Assembly (NCBI GenBank): GCA_016712265.1
Contig: JADJRJ010000028.1
Location: 868,001 to 932,000, forward strand
Direction: 5' to 3'
Origin: Gemmatimonadota bacterium
GTDB lineage: Bacteria > Gemmatimonadota > Gemmatimonadetes > Gemmatimonadales > Gemmatimonadaceae
DNA: 64,000 nt
Translations under genes and position numbers: made by a program
Part shown: positions 1-9,624 of the stretch, in pieces
Position numbering within the stretch: position 1 is the stretch's first letter
How the letters are laid out: the number at the start of each line of letters is the position of its first letter
The notes under the pieces: generated by a model
The model's database searches: none
The model's input: only the letters and a program-made list of their open reading frames with translations
What the model was told of the DNA's origin: nothing

Positions 1-987
1 CAGGGCGCGACGCCCCTCCAGGTCGCGCCCGGCCGCCGACGCGGTGCGCTCGAGGATTCCCTGCAACTCCGCCTCCGCCTGTCCCACGCTCGCGCCGGGA
101 CGCAACAGGCCGATGGTGGCAAGGAACGGGGTGAAGTTGTCCCGCAAGCCATCGGGGAGGGGGTCCGCGACGAGGAATTGCGGCTGGACCCCCTGGCCTT
201 CGACCGCGCCGTCGAGCACGCCAACGATGGTATGCATCCGCCCGTCGAGGCGGATGGTGCGGCCTTCCACGCGCGGGTCGCCGGCGAGGCGATCCAGCCA
301 GAGGGCGCGGCTGATCACGACCGCAGCTTGCGCACCCGGGGTGTAGTCTGCCTCGCCGAGGCCACGGCCGGGGGCGGTGCCCAGCCCCAGGGCCTCGAAG
401 AACCCACGCCCGACCTGGAGTCCCTCAACGCGCAGGGGCTCGCCCTCATCAGTGAGTGTCATCGCCACCGACCGACTCGTCACCAGGCGCTCCAGCGCCC
501 GTGACCCGTCGCGCCACGCGTGCGCGATGGCTGGGCTCACGCCGTCCTGGCCGGTGGAGGACGCCACGGTCACCCAAAGCGTGCGCTCGGGGTGTGCCAC
601 CGCCAACGGGCGCAGGACGACGGCCTGGTACAGGGAGAAGACGGCCGTGCTTGCGCCGATCCCGAGCGTTATGACGAGGAGCGTGGTCGCGAGCAGGGCA
701 CGGTCACGGGCCAGCGAGCGCCATGCGATATGCAAATCCTGGCGAAACTCGTCGAACATCCGGCGTCGCGTCGATATAGCGAGGTGAGCCTCATCGATCG
801 CGAGGCACTCCGCGCGCACCCGTTCGGCATCGCCGAACCGACGCGCGGCCTCGACCCGTGCCGCCTCGCGGTCCATGCCCCGGCGAACCAACGCTTCCTC
901 GTGCAGCGACGCATGCAACGCGAGTTCATCGTCGAGGTCGCGCGTGATCTGGCCGCGTGACGCGGGCAGGCGAAAGGGGAGTCGCAT
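1..987 (-). CDS. ADOP/MacB-type ABC transporter permease, C-terminal part outside window
   Basis: Inner-membrane permease of the FtsX/MacB class, the large variety often called ADOP. The reading frame stays open from an ATG at 987 to base 1 (329 codons), so only the N-terminal part is present. The first ~80 residues are a charged cytoplasmic extension with the sequence RDLDDELALHASLHEEAL, typical of permeases paired with PadR. Then come a first membrane helix (LLVITLGIGASTAVFSLYQ) and the start of the periplasmic MacB core domain. The start overlaps the stop of the upstream PadR gene (TGATG), so the two are translationally coupled. The substrate is unknown; these proteins are usually assumed to export or act mechanically in the envelope. 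Family assignment is firm, function is not. Confidence 0.85.
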   Translation of the reverse strand, partial: MRLPFRLPASRGQITRDLDDELALHASLHEEALVRRGMDREAARVEAARRFGDAERVRAECLAIDEAHLAISTRRRMFDEFRQDLHIAWRSLARDRALLATTLLVITLGIGASTAVFSLYQAVVLRPLAVAHPERTLWVTVASSTGQDGVSPAIAHAWRDGSRALERLVTSRSVAMTLTDEGEPLRVEGLQVGRGFFEALGLGTAPGRGLGEADYTPGAQAAVVISRALWLDRLAGDPRVEGRTIRLDGRMHTIVGVLDGAVEGQGVQPQFLVADPLPDGLRDNFTPFLATIGLLRPGASVGQAEAELQGILERTASAAGRDLEGRRAL

Positions 988-1331
988 CAGGCCGGCTCCG
1001 GGGTCGTCTGGGCAAGGGCCCGGGCCACGGAGGCGACGTAGCGCTGCCATGTGCTCGTTTCGGCCCGGAGCGCGGCGCGCCCTCGCGTGCCGAGCTTGTA
1101 GAACTTCGCGCGGCGGTTGTTCTCGCTGACCCCCCACTCGGGTTCGATCCACCCTTTCGCCTCAAGCCGGTGCAGCGCAGGGTAGAGGGTGCCCTCCTCG
1201 ATGAGGAGTTCCCCTCCGGTGGATTGCTTCACCCAGTCGGCGACGCCGTACCCATGCCGCGGGCCCCAGGTGAGCGACTTGAGGATGAGGAGCTCGAGCG
1301 TGCTCCGCAGGAGGTCGGCGTCGGTGGCCAT
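987..1331 (-). CDS. PadR family transcriptional regulator
   Basis: A 114-residue winged-helix repressor. It has the PadR hallmarks: LLILKSLTWGPRHGYGVADW at the first helices, then EEGTLYPALHRLEAKGWIEPEW for the recognition helix and wing, and YKLGTRGRAAL before the C-terminal dimerisation helix. The length is normal for the short PadR-s1 class. It is the first gene of a two-gene leftward unit with the permease that overlaps its stop codon, and it probably controls that permease and itself. No clear palindromic operator was recognised in the 130 bases upstream. Confidence 0.93.
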   Translation of the reverse strand: MATDADLLRSTLELLILKSLTWGPRHGYGVADWVKQSTGGELLIEEGTLYPALHRLEAKGWIEPEWGVSENNRRAKFYKLGTRGRAALRAETSTWQRYVASVARALAQTTPEPA

Positions 1332-1461
1332 GGCGGCGTGTGGCGGGAGGGACGTTCCCCTTGTGACGCAAGGGAAGATAGTGCGCTCCCATGGCGAGGC
1401 AAGGGGAGGGCCGCGTCGTGACGTCGCCCCTGCTCGCGCCGACGCGAACGGGCAAGGGAGG

Positions 1462-3312
1462 CTATTTCACCTGCAGCACGAGGTCGAAATTGTTGAAGCT
1501 CTTGACCCGGAGCGTGAGTGGCCCGCGCGCGGGCGTGACCTCGACGTCCATCGTCTCACCGGGCCCCATCGCGAAGCGCGCAGGTTGCGCGGATGGCATG
1601 CGTAGGTCGGCCCCGTCCTTGGCCACGACCCGCCAGTCGATGACGCGTTCTTGTTGGAGCGCTTCCACCGTGACCAGGTCGGCTGCCGCGATGTTGACGA
1701 AACGGAGGCGATGCGACACGCCGGCACGCAACGGTCGCTGTGAATGGTGGGCGACGACTGACGCCGTGTCATGGGTGCCGGCCACGGCGAACATCACGAC
1801 GTGATCACGTTCGGGATTCCATCGCTGGCCCTGCGGAAGGACGAGGAGTGGGCCGTACATCCCCGAGGAGAGTTGGCGCACCTCGGAGACGTGCGAGTGG
1901 TAGATGAAGGTGCCTGCGCGCGGGGGTGTGAACCTCGCGACGAAGGAGTCGCGTGGGGCGATCGACGGCGCGACGTGGTTGGCTGAGCCGCTCCATCCAC
2001 CGACGCCGTCGAAGTAGCTCTCCAATTCCATCCCATGCCAGTGGACCGACGTTCGTTCCGGGAGCCGGTTGTGCACGGTGATGGCGACCGGTTCCCCCTG
2101 CGCCAGCACGATCGGCGGTCCGGGGATCGTGATCGAGTCCGCCGGCACGCCCCCGGGACGCGCGAGGACGAAGCCCAGCCCCGGGGTATCGGCGTAGACC
2201 TTTTCCCGCTGCTGCACGGTGAGGTCGATGCGGCGCGCACCTGTTACAGTAGGCGCGCTCGCGGGGCCCGCAACATCGATCCCGATGACCAGCCCTGACA
2301 TGGCGTGTTCGCCGGCGTGTGCGGCGGGCGCGGGTTGCGGGAGCGGCGTTGTATCGCCCGCCATCGCCCGGGCCCACATCGCGGCCGCCACGTCCAGCTC
2401 TTCCTCCATCTCGTGTTCCACATGGAAGGCGTCGTGACAATGGAAGAGCCAGCGTCCGGCGCGCTCGGGACTCCAGGTCAGCGCCATCGTCTCGCGTTCC
2501 AGCAGGGTCTCGGTCACCACGAGGCGTTGTTGCGCAGCTGTGTAGGCCGTATCGCCGGTGTGCGTCCCCCGCGCATCCACGCGGAAGTAGGCGCCGTGCA
2601 GGTGCATCGGGTGGATGCTGCCGGCGAAGTTGATCACGCGCCAGTGGGCGGTGTCACCAACTGCCAACTGCATCCGCTCGGTGTGCGGCCACATCCGGCC
2701 GTTGAGCGCGAGGACAAAGGTGGAGTCGCCGCCCGTCGGTGCCGCACCGCTCCAGCCGGTGATGGCGATGATCCGGTCCGGCGGCGCGCCGGTAGAATCG
2801 ACGGCGATGACGCCATGCAGCTGTCCCCCGCCGCCTCCCACCCACCGCACCGTGCCCCGCGTTCGACCGGAGTACCCATAGAGGCCAGGGCGGTCGGCCC
2901 GAAAACGGGTCGTGGCCGTCGCGCCGGGAGCGACTACCAGGGTGTCCCGTGTACGTGGGTCGCGGAGACCGGTGACCAGCAGGGTGTCGGGGAGGGAGTT
3001 GGTGAGGGCGATCGCCACATCGACGCCAATGGGGACCCGCACCAGGGGGCCCGGAACCGAGGGCGCCTGCCCCACCTCCCCAAATGCGGCGACTTCAAAC
3101 GACGGCCGGTCGTTCCCGCTGGGGAACCAGCGGGCGGCCCGCGCCTCGAGGGCGACGCGGTGCTCGCCGGCATCCAGCCGGCCGGCGGTGGATCGAAAGT
3201 CGTTAGGTGTCGCGACCGGGGAGGGGGCGGGCCGGCAGGTGAGCGCCACCCCGAGGACCATCCCTGCGAGGGCCGGACCGGCGGTGCGACGGTATTGGCG
3301 GAGCGTGTTCAT
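1462..3312 (-). CDS. Multicopper oxidase-like lipoprotein with permuted copper motifs
   Basis: A 616-residue secreted copper oxidase. The start is the ATG at 3312, because it gives a lipoprotein signal (MNTLRQYRR, hydrophobic core, then Cys26); an upstream in-frame start would add 32 residues lacking signal features. All four copper-binding motifs are present but in an unusual order. HPMHLHG (about 234-240) and HCHDAFHxxxxM (about 291-302), normally at the C-terminal end, come first. HWHG (about 424-427) and HSH (about 472-474), normally N-terminal, come later. The domain before residue 180 resembles a cupredoxin but has no histidines at the HWHG position. The protein probably oxidises a metal ion or phenolic substrate outside the inner membrane. 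It is divergently transcribed from the propeller gene. The copper-oxidase call is firm; the substrate is unknown. Confidence 0.87.
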   Translation of the reverse strand: MNTLRQYRRTAGPALAGMVLGVALTCRPAPSPVATPNDFRSTAGRLDAGEHRVALEARAARWFPSGNDRPSFEVAAFGEVGQAPSVPGPLVRVPIGVDVAIALTNSLPDTLLVTGLRDPRTRDTLVVAPGATATTRFRADRPGLYGYSGRTRGTVRWVGGGGGQLHGVIAVDSTGAPPDRIIAITGWSGAAPTGGDSTFVLALNGRMWPHTERMQLAVGDTAHWRVINFAGSIHPMHLHGAYFRVDARGTHTGDTAYTAAQQRLVVTETLLERETMALTWSPERAGRWLFHCHDAFHVEHEMEEELDVAAAMWARAMAGDTTPLPQPAPAAHAGEHAMSGLVIGIDVAGPASAPTVTGARRIDLTVQQREKVYADTPGLGFVLARPGGVPADSITIPGPPIVLAQGEPVAITVHNRLPERTSVHWHGMELESYFDGVGGWSGSANHVAPSIAPRDSFVARFTPPRAGTFIYHSHVSEVRQLSSGMYGPLLVLPQGQRWNPERDHVVMFAVAGTHDTASVVAHHSQRPLRAGVSHRLRFVNIAAADLVTVEALQQERVIDWRVVAKDGADLRMPSAQPARFAMGPGETMDVEVTPARGPLTLRVKSFNNFDLVLQVK

Positions 3313-3483
3313 GCTGGAAGATGGCCTCGTGGTGAGGCCTTCGTCAGCAGCTTTCGGTACCACGACGACGGGGGGCGGGGCGGCGCGAGCGGTCGCCGGA
3401 CGGCACAAGTCAGGAGGGGAACCCGATTCCCACAGCGCGCGGTGCGGGCTAGCGTTGGGATGCCATCCCCAACGCCACCTGCC

Positions 3484-6400
3484 ATGTCGATTACGGTACG
3501 TCCGGTCCTCCTAGTAACCCTTGCACTCGGCGCCACCGGGTCGCTCGACGCCCAGGTGCGTCGCGCCTCCCAGGCGAGTGCAGCCACCCCCGCATTCGTC
3601 GCCGACACGACGTCGTTCTCCGGCCTGCGCTGGCGCGAGATCGGTCCCGCACGCGGCGGCCGCTCGGTTGCCGCCGCGGGTTCGGTCAAGCGTCCCAATG
3701 AATACTGGATGGGGACAACCGGTGGTGGCGTCTTCAAGTCCGTCGACGGCGGGCAGAACTGGGCCGCCGCCAGCGACCGCTACTTCGGGGGAACGATCGG
3801 CGCGATCGCCGTCGACGCGCAGGACCCGGACATCGTCTGGGTCGGAGGCGGCGAGACCGACATCCGCGGCAACACGGCCGGTGGTGACGGGCTCTGGAAG
3901 TCCACTGACGCCGGTCGCACCTGGAGCTTCCTCGGGTGGAAGTACGAACACATCTCCGCCATCCGCATCCATCCGACCAACAAGGACGTCGCGTGGATTG
4001 GCGTGTTCGGGAATCCCTTCCAGGTGGGCGACCGCGGGCTCTACAAGACGACAGACGGTGGCAAGACCTTCTCCCGCGTCCTGTACGCCGGCGATTCCAC
4101 CGGGGTGATCGACATCCAGCTCGATCCCTCCAACCCGGACGTGCTGTACGCGGCCACCTGGCAAGCGTGGCGATCCCCGTGGGCGATGTCGTCCGGCGGC
4201 GTGCACTCGGGCATTCACAAGTCCACCGACGGCGGCGCGACCTGGACCAACCTCTCGCGTACGGCGCGCGGACTCCCCACCGGGGTGACGGGCAAGATCG
4301 GGCTGGCGGTGTCGCCGGCCAAGCCGAGCCGGGTCTGGGCGGTCATCGAACACGATTCGGGCGGGATCTATCGCAGCGACGACGCCGGGGCGACCTGGAG
4401 CTACATCAACCGCGATCGCAAGCTGCGACAGCGCGCCTGGTACTACTCGAACCTGGCCGCCGACCCCAAGGACACGAACGTCGTCTACGCGCTGAATGTC
4501 GGGTTCTACCGGTCGCGCGATGGCGGGAAGACCTTCCGCGAGTCGATCAACGTGCCGCACGGTGACAACCACGACCTGTGGATCGCGCCGGACAACCCGA
4601 TGCGGATGATCGAGGCGAATGACGGCGGCGCCACGGTCTCGACCAACGGTGGTCGCAGTTGGACGGACCTCGAGTTCCCGACCGCGCAGTGGTATCACGT
4701 GGACGTCACCAACGACTATCCGTACAAGATCTGTGGCGCCCAGCAGGACAACTCGACGCTCTGCGGCCCGAGCCGGAAGCCGGGCAACGTGCAGCTCTCC
4801 GACTGGGAGGATTCCGGCGGTGGCGAGTCCGGCTACGTCACGCCGCATCCGACCAAGCCGTGGATCGTTTTCGCCGGCTCCTATGGCGGGTTGCTGACGC
4901 GCAAGGACATGCGGACAGGATTCACCCGTGATATCACGGTGTACCCCAACAACCCGATGGGGGAATCGTCGGAAGACATCAAGATCCGCTTCCAGTGGAC
5001 CTTCCCGATCGTCTTCTCGCGCCACAATCCCAACGTGTTGTATGCCGGTGGCTCGCGCCTCTTCCGCTCCACCAACGAAGGGGAGAGCTGGACGATGGTC
5101 GGGCCGGAATTCTCGCGCGCCGACAAGCGAACGATGGGTGCGAGTGGCGGCCCCATCACGAAGGACCAGACCGGCGTGGAGACCTACGCGCTGATCTTTG
5201 CTTTTGACGAGTCTCCTGTCCGTCCAGGCGTGCTCTGGGTCGGTTCCGACGACGGCTACGTCTGGGTCTCGCAGGACAATGGCGTCAGCTGGAAGAACGT
5301 CACCCCCAAGGACTTCGGCGAGTTCAGCCGCGTCTCGATCATTGAGCCCTCCAACTTCGATGCCGGCACGGCGTACGTGGCTGCCAACCGATACCAGCAG
5401 GGCGACAAGCAGCCGCTCCTCTTCAAGACCACGGACTACGGCCGCACCTGGACGAAGATCGTGAACGGCATCGCGCCGGATCACTTCCTTCGCGTCGTGC
5501 GCGAGGACCCCAAGCGGCGCGGGATGCTCGTCGCCGGCACGGAACGCGGGGCGTACATCACCTTCGACGACGGACAGAACTGGCAGTCGCTGCGTCGCAA
5601 CCTGCCGCTCGTCCCGGTGCATGACCTGCGCATCAAGGACAACGACATCGTGGCCGCGACGCATGGCCGTGGGTTCTGGGTGATGGACAACATCTCGTCG
5701 CTCCGCCAGCTCAACGCCCAGGTGGCGGGCAAGCCCGTCCACCTGTACAAGCCGGCCGACGGTTTCCGCACCGACTTCAGCGGAGGCTTCTTCGCCCAGC
5801 TCATGGCGATGTTCGGCGGGGGTGGCTCGCAGCTCGGCGCCAATCCACCGGGCGGCGCGCTGATCCAGTACTACCTCAAGGACCCCAACCAGCGCGTCAC
5901 CCTTGAGTTCCTCGACGCTGCGGGCAAGCCGATCAAGAGCTTCACCAGCGACCAGGATCCCGAGACCGCAGCCGACTCGCTTCGACTGGAAGGGGTCAAG
6001 GCGGGGATGATCGATTCGCTCGTGAAGACCGGCCTCGCGCGTGACTCCGCGACGAAGGTCGCGACGGCCCAGGTCAGCAACCCGGCGTTCCTCATGCAGC
6101 AGGTGGACATCGAGGAGTTCTTCTCACGTGCCCCACGTCCGCCACGGGTCCCCAACCGTGCGGGGATGAACACCTTCGCGTGGGACATGCGATACCCCGA
6201 CGCCGAGCGTTTCGAGGGGATCATCATGTGGGCGGCTGGTACCACCGGCCCGATTGCGCCGCCGGGGACCTACAGCGTCCGCATGACCGCCGCCGGTGTC
6301 ACCGAGAGCCAGACCTTCCGCTTGCGGAAGGACCCGCGCGCGGAGGCCACGGACGCCGACCTGCAGGAGCAATTCCGCCTGCTCATCGCCATCCGGGACA

Positions 6401-6849
6401 AGACCACCGAGGCCAACAACGCCGTGCGCCTGGCGCGCAACATGCGCTACAACGTCGGCGACCGCACCGGCAAGCTCTCCGCCGCGCAGCAGGCCGAGTT
6501 CAAGGCGATCGCCGATGCGATGATGGCCGCCGTGAGCCAGAACGAGGGTGAGGTCTACCAGGTGAAGAACCAGTCCTCGCAGGACCCGCTCAACTATCCC
6601 ATCAAGCTGAACAACAAGATCGCATCGCTGGCGGGCACGGTGAGCAGCGGCGAGTACCGTCCGACGAAGCAGAGCCGCGAGGTCTTCACCGACCTGGCCG
6701 GCAAGCTCGACCTGCAGGTGAAGGCGATGAACAAGGCGATGGACGACAACCTGCCGAAGCTGAACGCGATCCTGCGCGCCGCGGGCCTGCCCGAGCTCAA
6801 GAAGAGCTTCGAGGAGATCAAGGCGGCGAAGCCGGCCGTGGCGATGTAG
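3484..6849 (+). CDS. Secreted BNR/sortilin-like beta-propeller protein
   Basis: A protein of 1121 residues. The ATG at 3484 was chosen because it is followed directly by a signal peptide ending in LDAQ; the open frame extends much further upstream but antisense to the oxidase gene. The body carries many BNR/Asp-box units of the type S(T)DGGxTW (KSVDGGQNW, KSTDAGRTW, KTTDGGKTF, KSTDGGATW, RSDDAGATW, KTTDYGRTW), as in the ten-bladed VPS10/sortilin propeller. After about residue 760 comes a C-terminal region with a beta-sandwich-like stretch (GMNTFAWDMRYPDAERFEG) and a helical tail. Proteins of this layout are common in Gemmatimonadota and Acidobacteria and are annotated as glycosyl hydrolases or WD40-like proteins. 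No sialidase catalytic set is apparent, so I would not call it an enzyme. Confidence 0.85.
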   Translation: MSITVRPVLLVTLALGATGSLDAQVRRASQASAATPAFVADTTSFSGLRWREIGPARGGRSVAAAGSVKRPNEYWMGTTGGGVFKSVDGGQNWAAASDRYFGGTIGAIAVDAQDPDIVWVGGGETDIRGNTAGGDGLWKSTDAGRTWSFLGWKYEHISAIRIHPTNKDVAWIGVFGNPFQVGDRGLYKTTDGGKTFSRVLYAGDSTGVIDIQLDPSNPDVLYAATWQAWRSPWAMSSGGVHSGIHKSTDGGATWTNLSRTARGLPTGVTGKIGLAVSPAKPSRVWAVIEHDSGGIYRSDDAGATWSYINRDRKLRQRAWYYSNLAADPKDTNVVYALNVGFYRSRDGGKTFRESINVPHGDNHDLWIAPDNPMRMIEANDGGATVSTNGGRSWTDLEFPTAQWYHVDVTNDYPYKICGAQQDNSTLCGPSRKPGNVQLSDWEDSGGGESGYVTPHPTKPWIVFAGSYGGLLTRKDMRTGFTRDITVYPNNPMGESSEDIKIRFQWTFPIVFSRHNPNVLYAGGSRLFRSTNEGESWTMVGPEFSRADKRTMGASGGPITKDQTGVETYALIFAFDESPVRPGVLWVGSDDGYVWVSQDNGVSWKNVTPKDFGEFSRVSIIEPSNFDAGTAYVAANRYQQGDKQPLLFKTTDYGRTWTKIVNGIAPDHFLRVVREDPKRRGMLVAGTERGAYITFDDGQNWQSLRRNLPLVPVHDLRIKDNDIVAATHGRGFWVMDNISSLRQLNAQVAGKPVHLYKPADGFRTDFSGGFFAQLMAMFGGGGSQLGANPPGGALIQYYLKDPNQRVTLEFLDAAGKPIKSFTSDQDPETAADSLRLEGVKAGMIDSLVKTGLARDSATKVATAQVSNPAFLMQQVDIEEFFSRAPRPPRVPNRAGMNTFAWDMRYPDAERFEGIIMWAAGTTGPIAPPGTYSVRMTAAGVTESQTFRLRKDPRAEATDADLQEQFRLLIAIRDKTTEANNAVRLARNMRYNVGDRTGKLSAAQQAEFKAIADAMMAAVSQNEGEVYQVKNQSSQDPLNYPIKLNNKIASLAGTVSSGEYRPTKQSREVFTDLAGKLDLQVKAMNKAMDDNLPKLNAILRAAGLPELKKSFEEIKAAKPAVAM

Positions 6850-6876
6850 CGCGACCTGCCCCTTATGCGGTGAAGG

Positions 6877-6910
6877 ACGCCGTGGGCCCGGGTACCCGGG
6901 GCCACGGCGT
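6877..6910. terminator. Near-perfect 34-bp palindrome between convergent genes
   Basis: The arms ACGCCGTGG and CCACGGCGT flank CCCGGGTACCCGGG, with a single mismatched base pair in the whole 34 bases. It lies in the 63 bases between the stops of the propeller gene and the convergent kinase gene, so it can act as a bidirectional terminator. No U-tract follows on either side. Confidence 0.6.
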
Positions 6911-6912
6911 TG

Positions 6913-8742
6913 TCACTTGATCGAGACGGCGCCGACGGGTCGCAAGCTCGTCACGCGCCAGCCCCCACCACTTCGCGACAACTCGGCGACAAACTGCGCC
7001 GGGCGCTTGCGATTCGCCCCGAAGGCGGAGCGCACGTTGAGCGAGGCGCGGAACCGTGCGGTGGCACGCGTGCGGCTCTCCACCTCGATCTCCGGCGTCC
7101 CTTCGACGCTCATCAGGAGCCGGCGTTCCTTGACGAGGTCGAGCCACCCTGACGCATCGTCGACGCGGAGGACGCTTCCCACGCGGCCAGCGTCTCCGCT
7201 TCCCATCGCCCCGGCCAGGTCGTCGAGCGCCCGCCCCACATCGCTGGCGATGGCCGCGGCGTTAGGCACCGCGTCTGCCTCTGCGGAGGCCTTGGACGCC
7301 GCCGGCGGCTCGGTCACCACCGGCGCGGGGGTGGCCGGTGGTGGTGTGATCACGGGCGGTGGCGGGGCCTTGTCCTCGGTTGGTGCGTTCTTTCGCGCGC
7401 CGGCGGCAGCTGGCGAACGCGGTGTGGTCCGGCCGGTCGACGCCGGGCGCGGTGCAGGTTCAGGCGGCGCAATGGGGCCCGCCTTCTCGCCAACGATTCC
7501 CGGCGTGGCCCCGAGGGCAGGGGGCACGTCGCCACTCACCGCGGCCGCAACGGTGGCGGGAGGGGGCGCCACCGGGGCTCCCATGGTCGGGGTGGTGTCG
7601 GAGGCGACGGAGGATGGGGGCACGGTGGGTTCATCCGACCGTCCCTTGAGCAACGCCGTGGTGCCTAACGCCAGCACGGCCACGGCGGCCCAGAGCCGCC
7701 AGTCACCCAGTGGCGAAGGCCGCGGGGGGACTGGCGCCGGCGCCACATCAGCCGCGATGCGCGTGGCGGCCACCGCGGGGGCGGCCAGCCGCGTAGCGGG
7801 CACCACCTCGCGCGCGGGCGCGTCAGCGGTGTGTGAGAGGGTGGCGACAGGCACCTCGCGGTCCGCCCGTGCCATCGGGACGTCGGCCAGTCGTGTATGG
7901 GGCGTTGGCCCCGGCGCGACCACCGGCCCGGCGCCGCGCGCCGCGCGGAGCGCCTCGGCCATCGCGCGGGCGTGTGGATACCGGTCGTCGCGTCCCTTGG
8001 CCATCGCGCGCCCCAGTACCTCGTCCACGACCGCCGGAGCGTCCGCGATGGTTGCGCGGACCGGGGGCGCTGGAGTGTTGAGCTGCTTCATCATCAGCTC
8101 GTAGTCGCTGTCGGCCTCGAACGCCAGGCGCCCCGTGATCAGCTCGTACAACACGCAGGCGAGCGAGTACAGGTCGGACCGGCCGTCGACGTCCTCCCCG
8201 CGCAGCTGCTCCGGGCTCATGTACATCGGCGTCCCGACCGCGGCCCCCATCCGCGTCTGCCGACTGCTCCCCATCAAGCGCGCAATGCCGAAGTCCATGA
8301 CCTTCACGTGTCCGTCACGCGCCAGCATGATGTTCGCCGGCTTGATGTCGCGGTGGACCACCCCCTTGAGGTGGGCATGTTCGAGCCCCTCCAGCGCTTC
8401 GGCGCCCAGCTCGAAGGCTCGACGCCAGTCCAGGTGCCCTGACCGGTGCACGATCGCCTCGAGGGTCTCCCCCCGCACGAACTCGAGGACCATCACCAGG
8501 TCGTTGGCATGGCGCTCGAGGCCATACACTGCCGCGATGCGGGGATGGTTGAGGCGGGCGAGCGCGACCGCCTCCTGGCGGAACCGTTCATGCAGCCCTG
8601 GCTGACGCGAGACCTCGGGGCGCATGACCTTGAGCGCCACTTCGCGATCGAGCATCTCGTCCTGCGCGCGGTACACCGTACCCATGCCGCCTTCGCCGAG
8701 CCGGTCGGTGACGCGATAGTTGCCGACGCGTTCCCCAATCAT
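6913..8742 (-). CDS. Transmembrane Ser/Thr protein kinase (PknB-like) with NTF2-like C-terminal domain
   Basis: A 609-residue receptor-like kinase. The catalytic domain spans about 1-270 with an intact set of motifs: GEGGMG (16-21), Lys38, HRDIKPAN (from 130), DFG (150-152) and MSPEQLRG. A Pro/Ala-rich linker leads to one membrane helix (about 349-366) and then a low-complexity extracytoplasmic stalk. The last ~110 residues (from ALDDLAGAMGSGD) resemble an NTF2/DUF4440-like sensor fold. Its start overlaps the stop of the PP2C phosphatase gene by four bases, so kinase and phosphatase are made together. It is the last gene of the signalling operon. Confidence 0.93.
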   Translation of the reverse strand: MIGERVGNYRVTDRLGEGGMGTVYRAQDEMLDREVALKVMRPEVSRQPGLHERFRQEAVALARLNHPRIAAVYGLERHANDLVMVLEFVRGETLEAIVHRSGHLDWRRAFELGAEALEGLEHAHLKGVVHRDIKPANIMLARDGHVKVMDFGIARLMGSSRQTRMGAAVGTPMYMSPEQLRGEDVDGRSDLYSLACVLYELITGRLAFEADSDYELMMKQLNTPAPPVRATIADAPAVVDEVLGRAMAKGRDDRYPHARAMAEALRAARGAGPVVAPGPTPHTRLADVPMARADREVPVATLSHTADAPAREVVPATRLAAPAVAATRIAADVAPAPVPPRPSPLGDWRLWAAVAVLALGTTALLKGRSDEPTVPPSSVASDTTPTMGAPVAPPPATVAAAVSGDVPPALGATPGIVGEKAGPIAPPEPAPRPASTGRTTPRSPAAAGARKNAPTEDKAPPPPVITPPPATPAPVVTEPPAASKASAEADAVPNAAAIASDVGRALDDLAGAMGSGDAGRVGSVLRVDDASGWLDLVKERRLLMSVEGTPEIEVESRTRATARFRASLNVRSAFGANRKRPAQFVAELSRSGGGWRVTSLRPVGAVSIK

Positions 8743-9620
8743 GCGGGCAACTCCACCACGCGCGTGGCCTTGGGGGTGCGAGTCGGGGATTCCATCGAGA
8801 GGATCGCCACCGAGATGTTGTCAAAGCCTCCGTTCTCCCGCGCGCGTGCGACGAGCGTGTCGCACGCGACCTGCGGCGCGGCGGCCGCCATCGCGTCCCG
8901 GATGTCGTTGTCGCTCATCATGTCGTAGAGGCCATCGGAGCAGACCAGGAATTGATCCCCGGGCCGCACGAGGAGCGGGGTCGGCCAGGTGGTCACCGGA
9001 ACATTGCGCACGGAGCCCAGCGCGCGGGAGATGACGTTCTTGTCCGGATGGTGTCGCGCTTCCTCCAGGGTCAGCATCCCGTTGCGCACGAGTTCCATCA
9101 CGGCCGAGTGGTCTTCGGTCATCAGGAAAAGCTCGCCGTCGCGGAACATGTAGCACCGGCTGTCCCCGACGTGGGCACAGTAGGCGTGTCCGTTCCGGAG
9201 CAGCAGGGCGGTGCAGGTGGTCCCCATCCCCTTCAGGCGAGGCTCGCGTGCGGCGGCGTCAATGACGGCGCTGTTGGCCGCTTCCATCGCGCGGGCGAGG
9301 AGCAGGTGGGGATCCTTTGCCTTCTCGACCGCACACCGGACGTAAGCCTCGATCGCCAGTCGGCTGGCCACCTCACCGGCCTCGTGTCCACCCATGCCGT
9401 CGCAGACCACGGCGAGCACCCCTCGATCGCTGGCGTCCTGGGACGCCGGATGCACAACCGCCACGGCGTCCTCATTGACGTCCCGCACGCAGCCGGGATC
9501 GGTGGCCCAGGCGGTCACCAGGCGGGACTCGGGGGCCGTGCCGCCGCCGGGTACGGGGGTCGAGAGTTCCATGGTCGGGCGCACGGTGGGCGTACGGCCA
9601 AACAGGCGAGAGAGGAACAT
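8739..9620 (-). CDS. PP2C-type Ser/Thr protein phosphatase
   Basis: A 293-residue PPM/PP2C phosphatase. The metal-binding aspartates are visible in VRDVNEDAVAVV, VCDGMGGHEAGEVAS, CSDGLYDMMSDNDI and GGFDNISVAIL, which matches the PstP/PrpC class. The first ~30 residues are variable, and translation could also begin at an internal Met 17 codons in. It sits between two membrane kinases, five bases from the upstream kinase stop and overlapping the downstream kinase start. It probably reverses their phosphorylation. Confidence 0.94.
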   Translation of the reverse strand: MFLSRLFGRTPTVRPTMELSTPVPGGGTAPESRLVTAWATDPGCVRDVNEDAVAVVHPASQDASDRGVLAVVCDGMGGHEAGEVASRLAIEAYVRCAVEKAKDPHLLLARAMEAANSAVIDAAAREPRLKGMGTTCTALLLRNGHAYCAHVGDSRCYMFRDGELFLMTEDHSAVMELVRNGMLTLEEARHHPDKNVISRALGSVRNVPVTTWPTPLLVRPGDQFLVCSDGLYDMMSDNDIRDAMAAAAPQVACDTLVARARENGGFDNISVAILSMESPTRTPKATRVVELPA

Positions 9621-9624
9621 CGGG

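Noticed and set aside
2305..3483. Long open frame upstream of the propeller gene, in frame with it
   Set aside because: It is antisense to the multicopper oxidase gene, is Arg/Gly-rich and has no family features. A signal peptide begins at the ATG at 3484.
3511..5742. 743-codon open frame antisense to the propeller gene
   Set aside because: Typical shadow frame of a high-G+C gene. The plus-strand frame has clear BNR repeats and the antisense product resembles nothing.
6877..6910. Palindrome as a transcription-factor operator
   Set aside because: It lies between two converging stop codons and far from any start, so a terminator role fits better.
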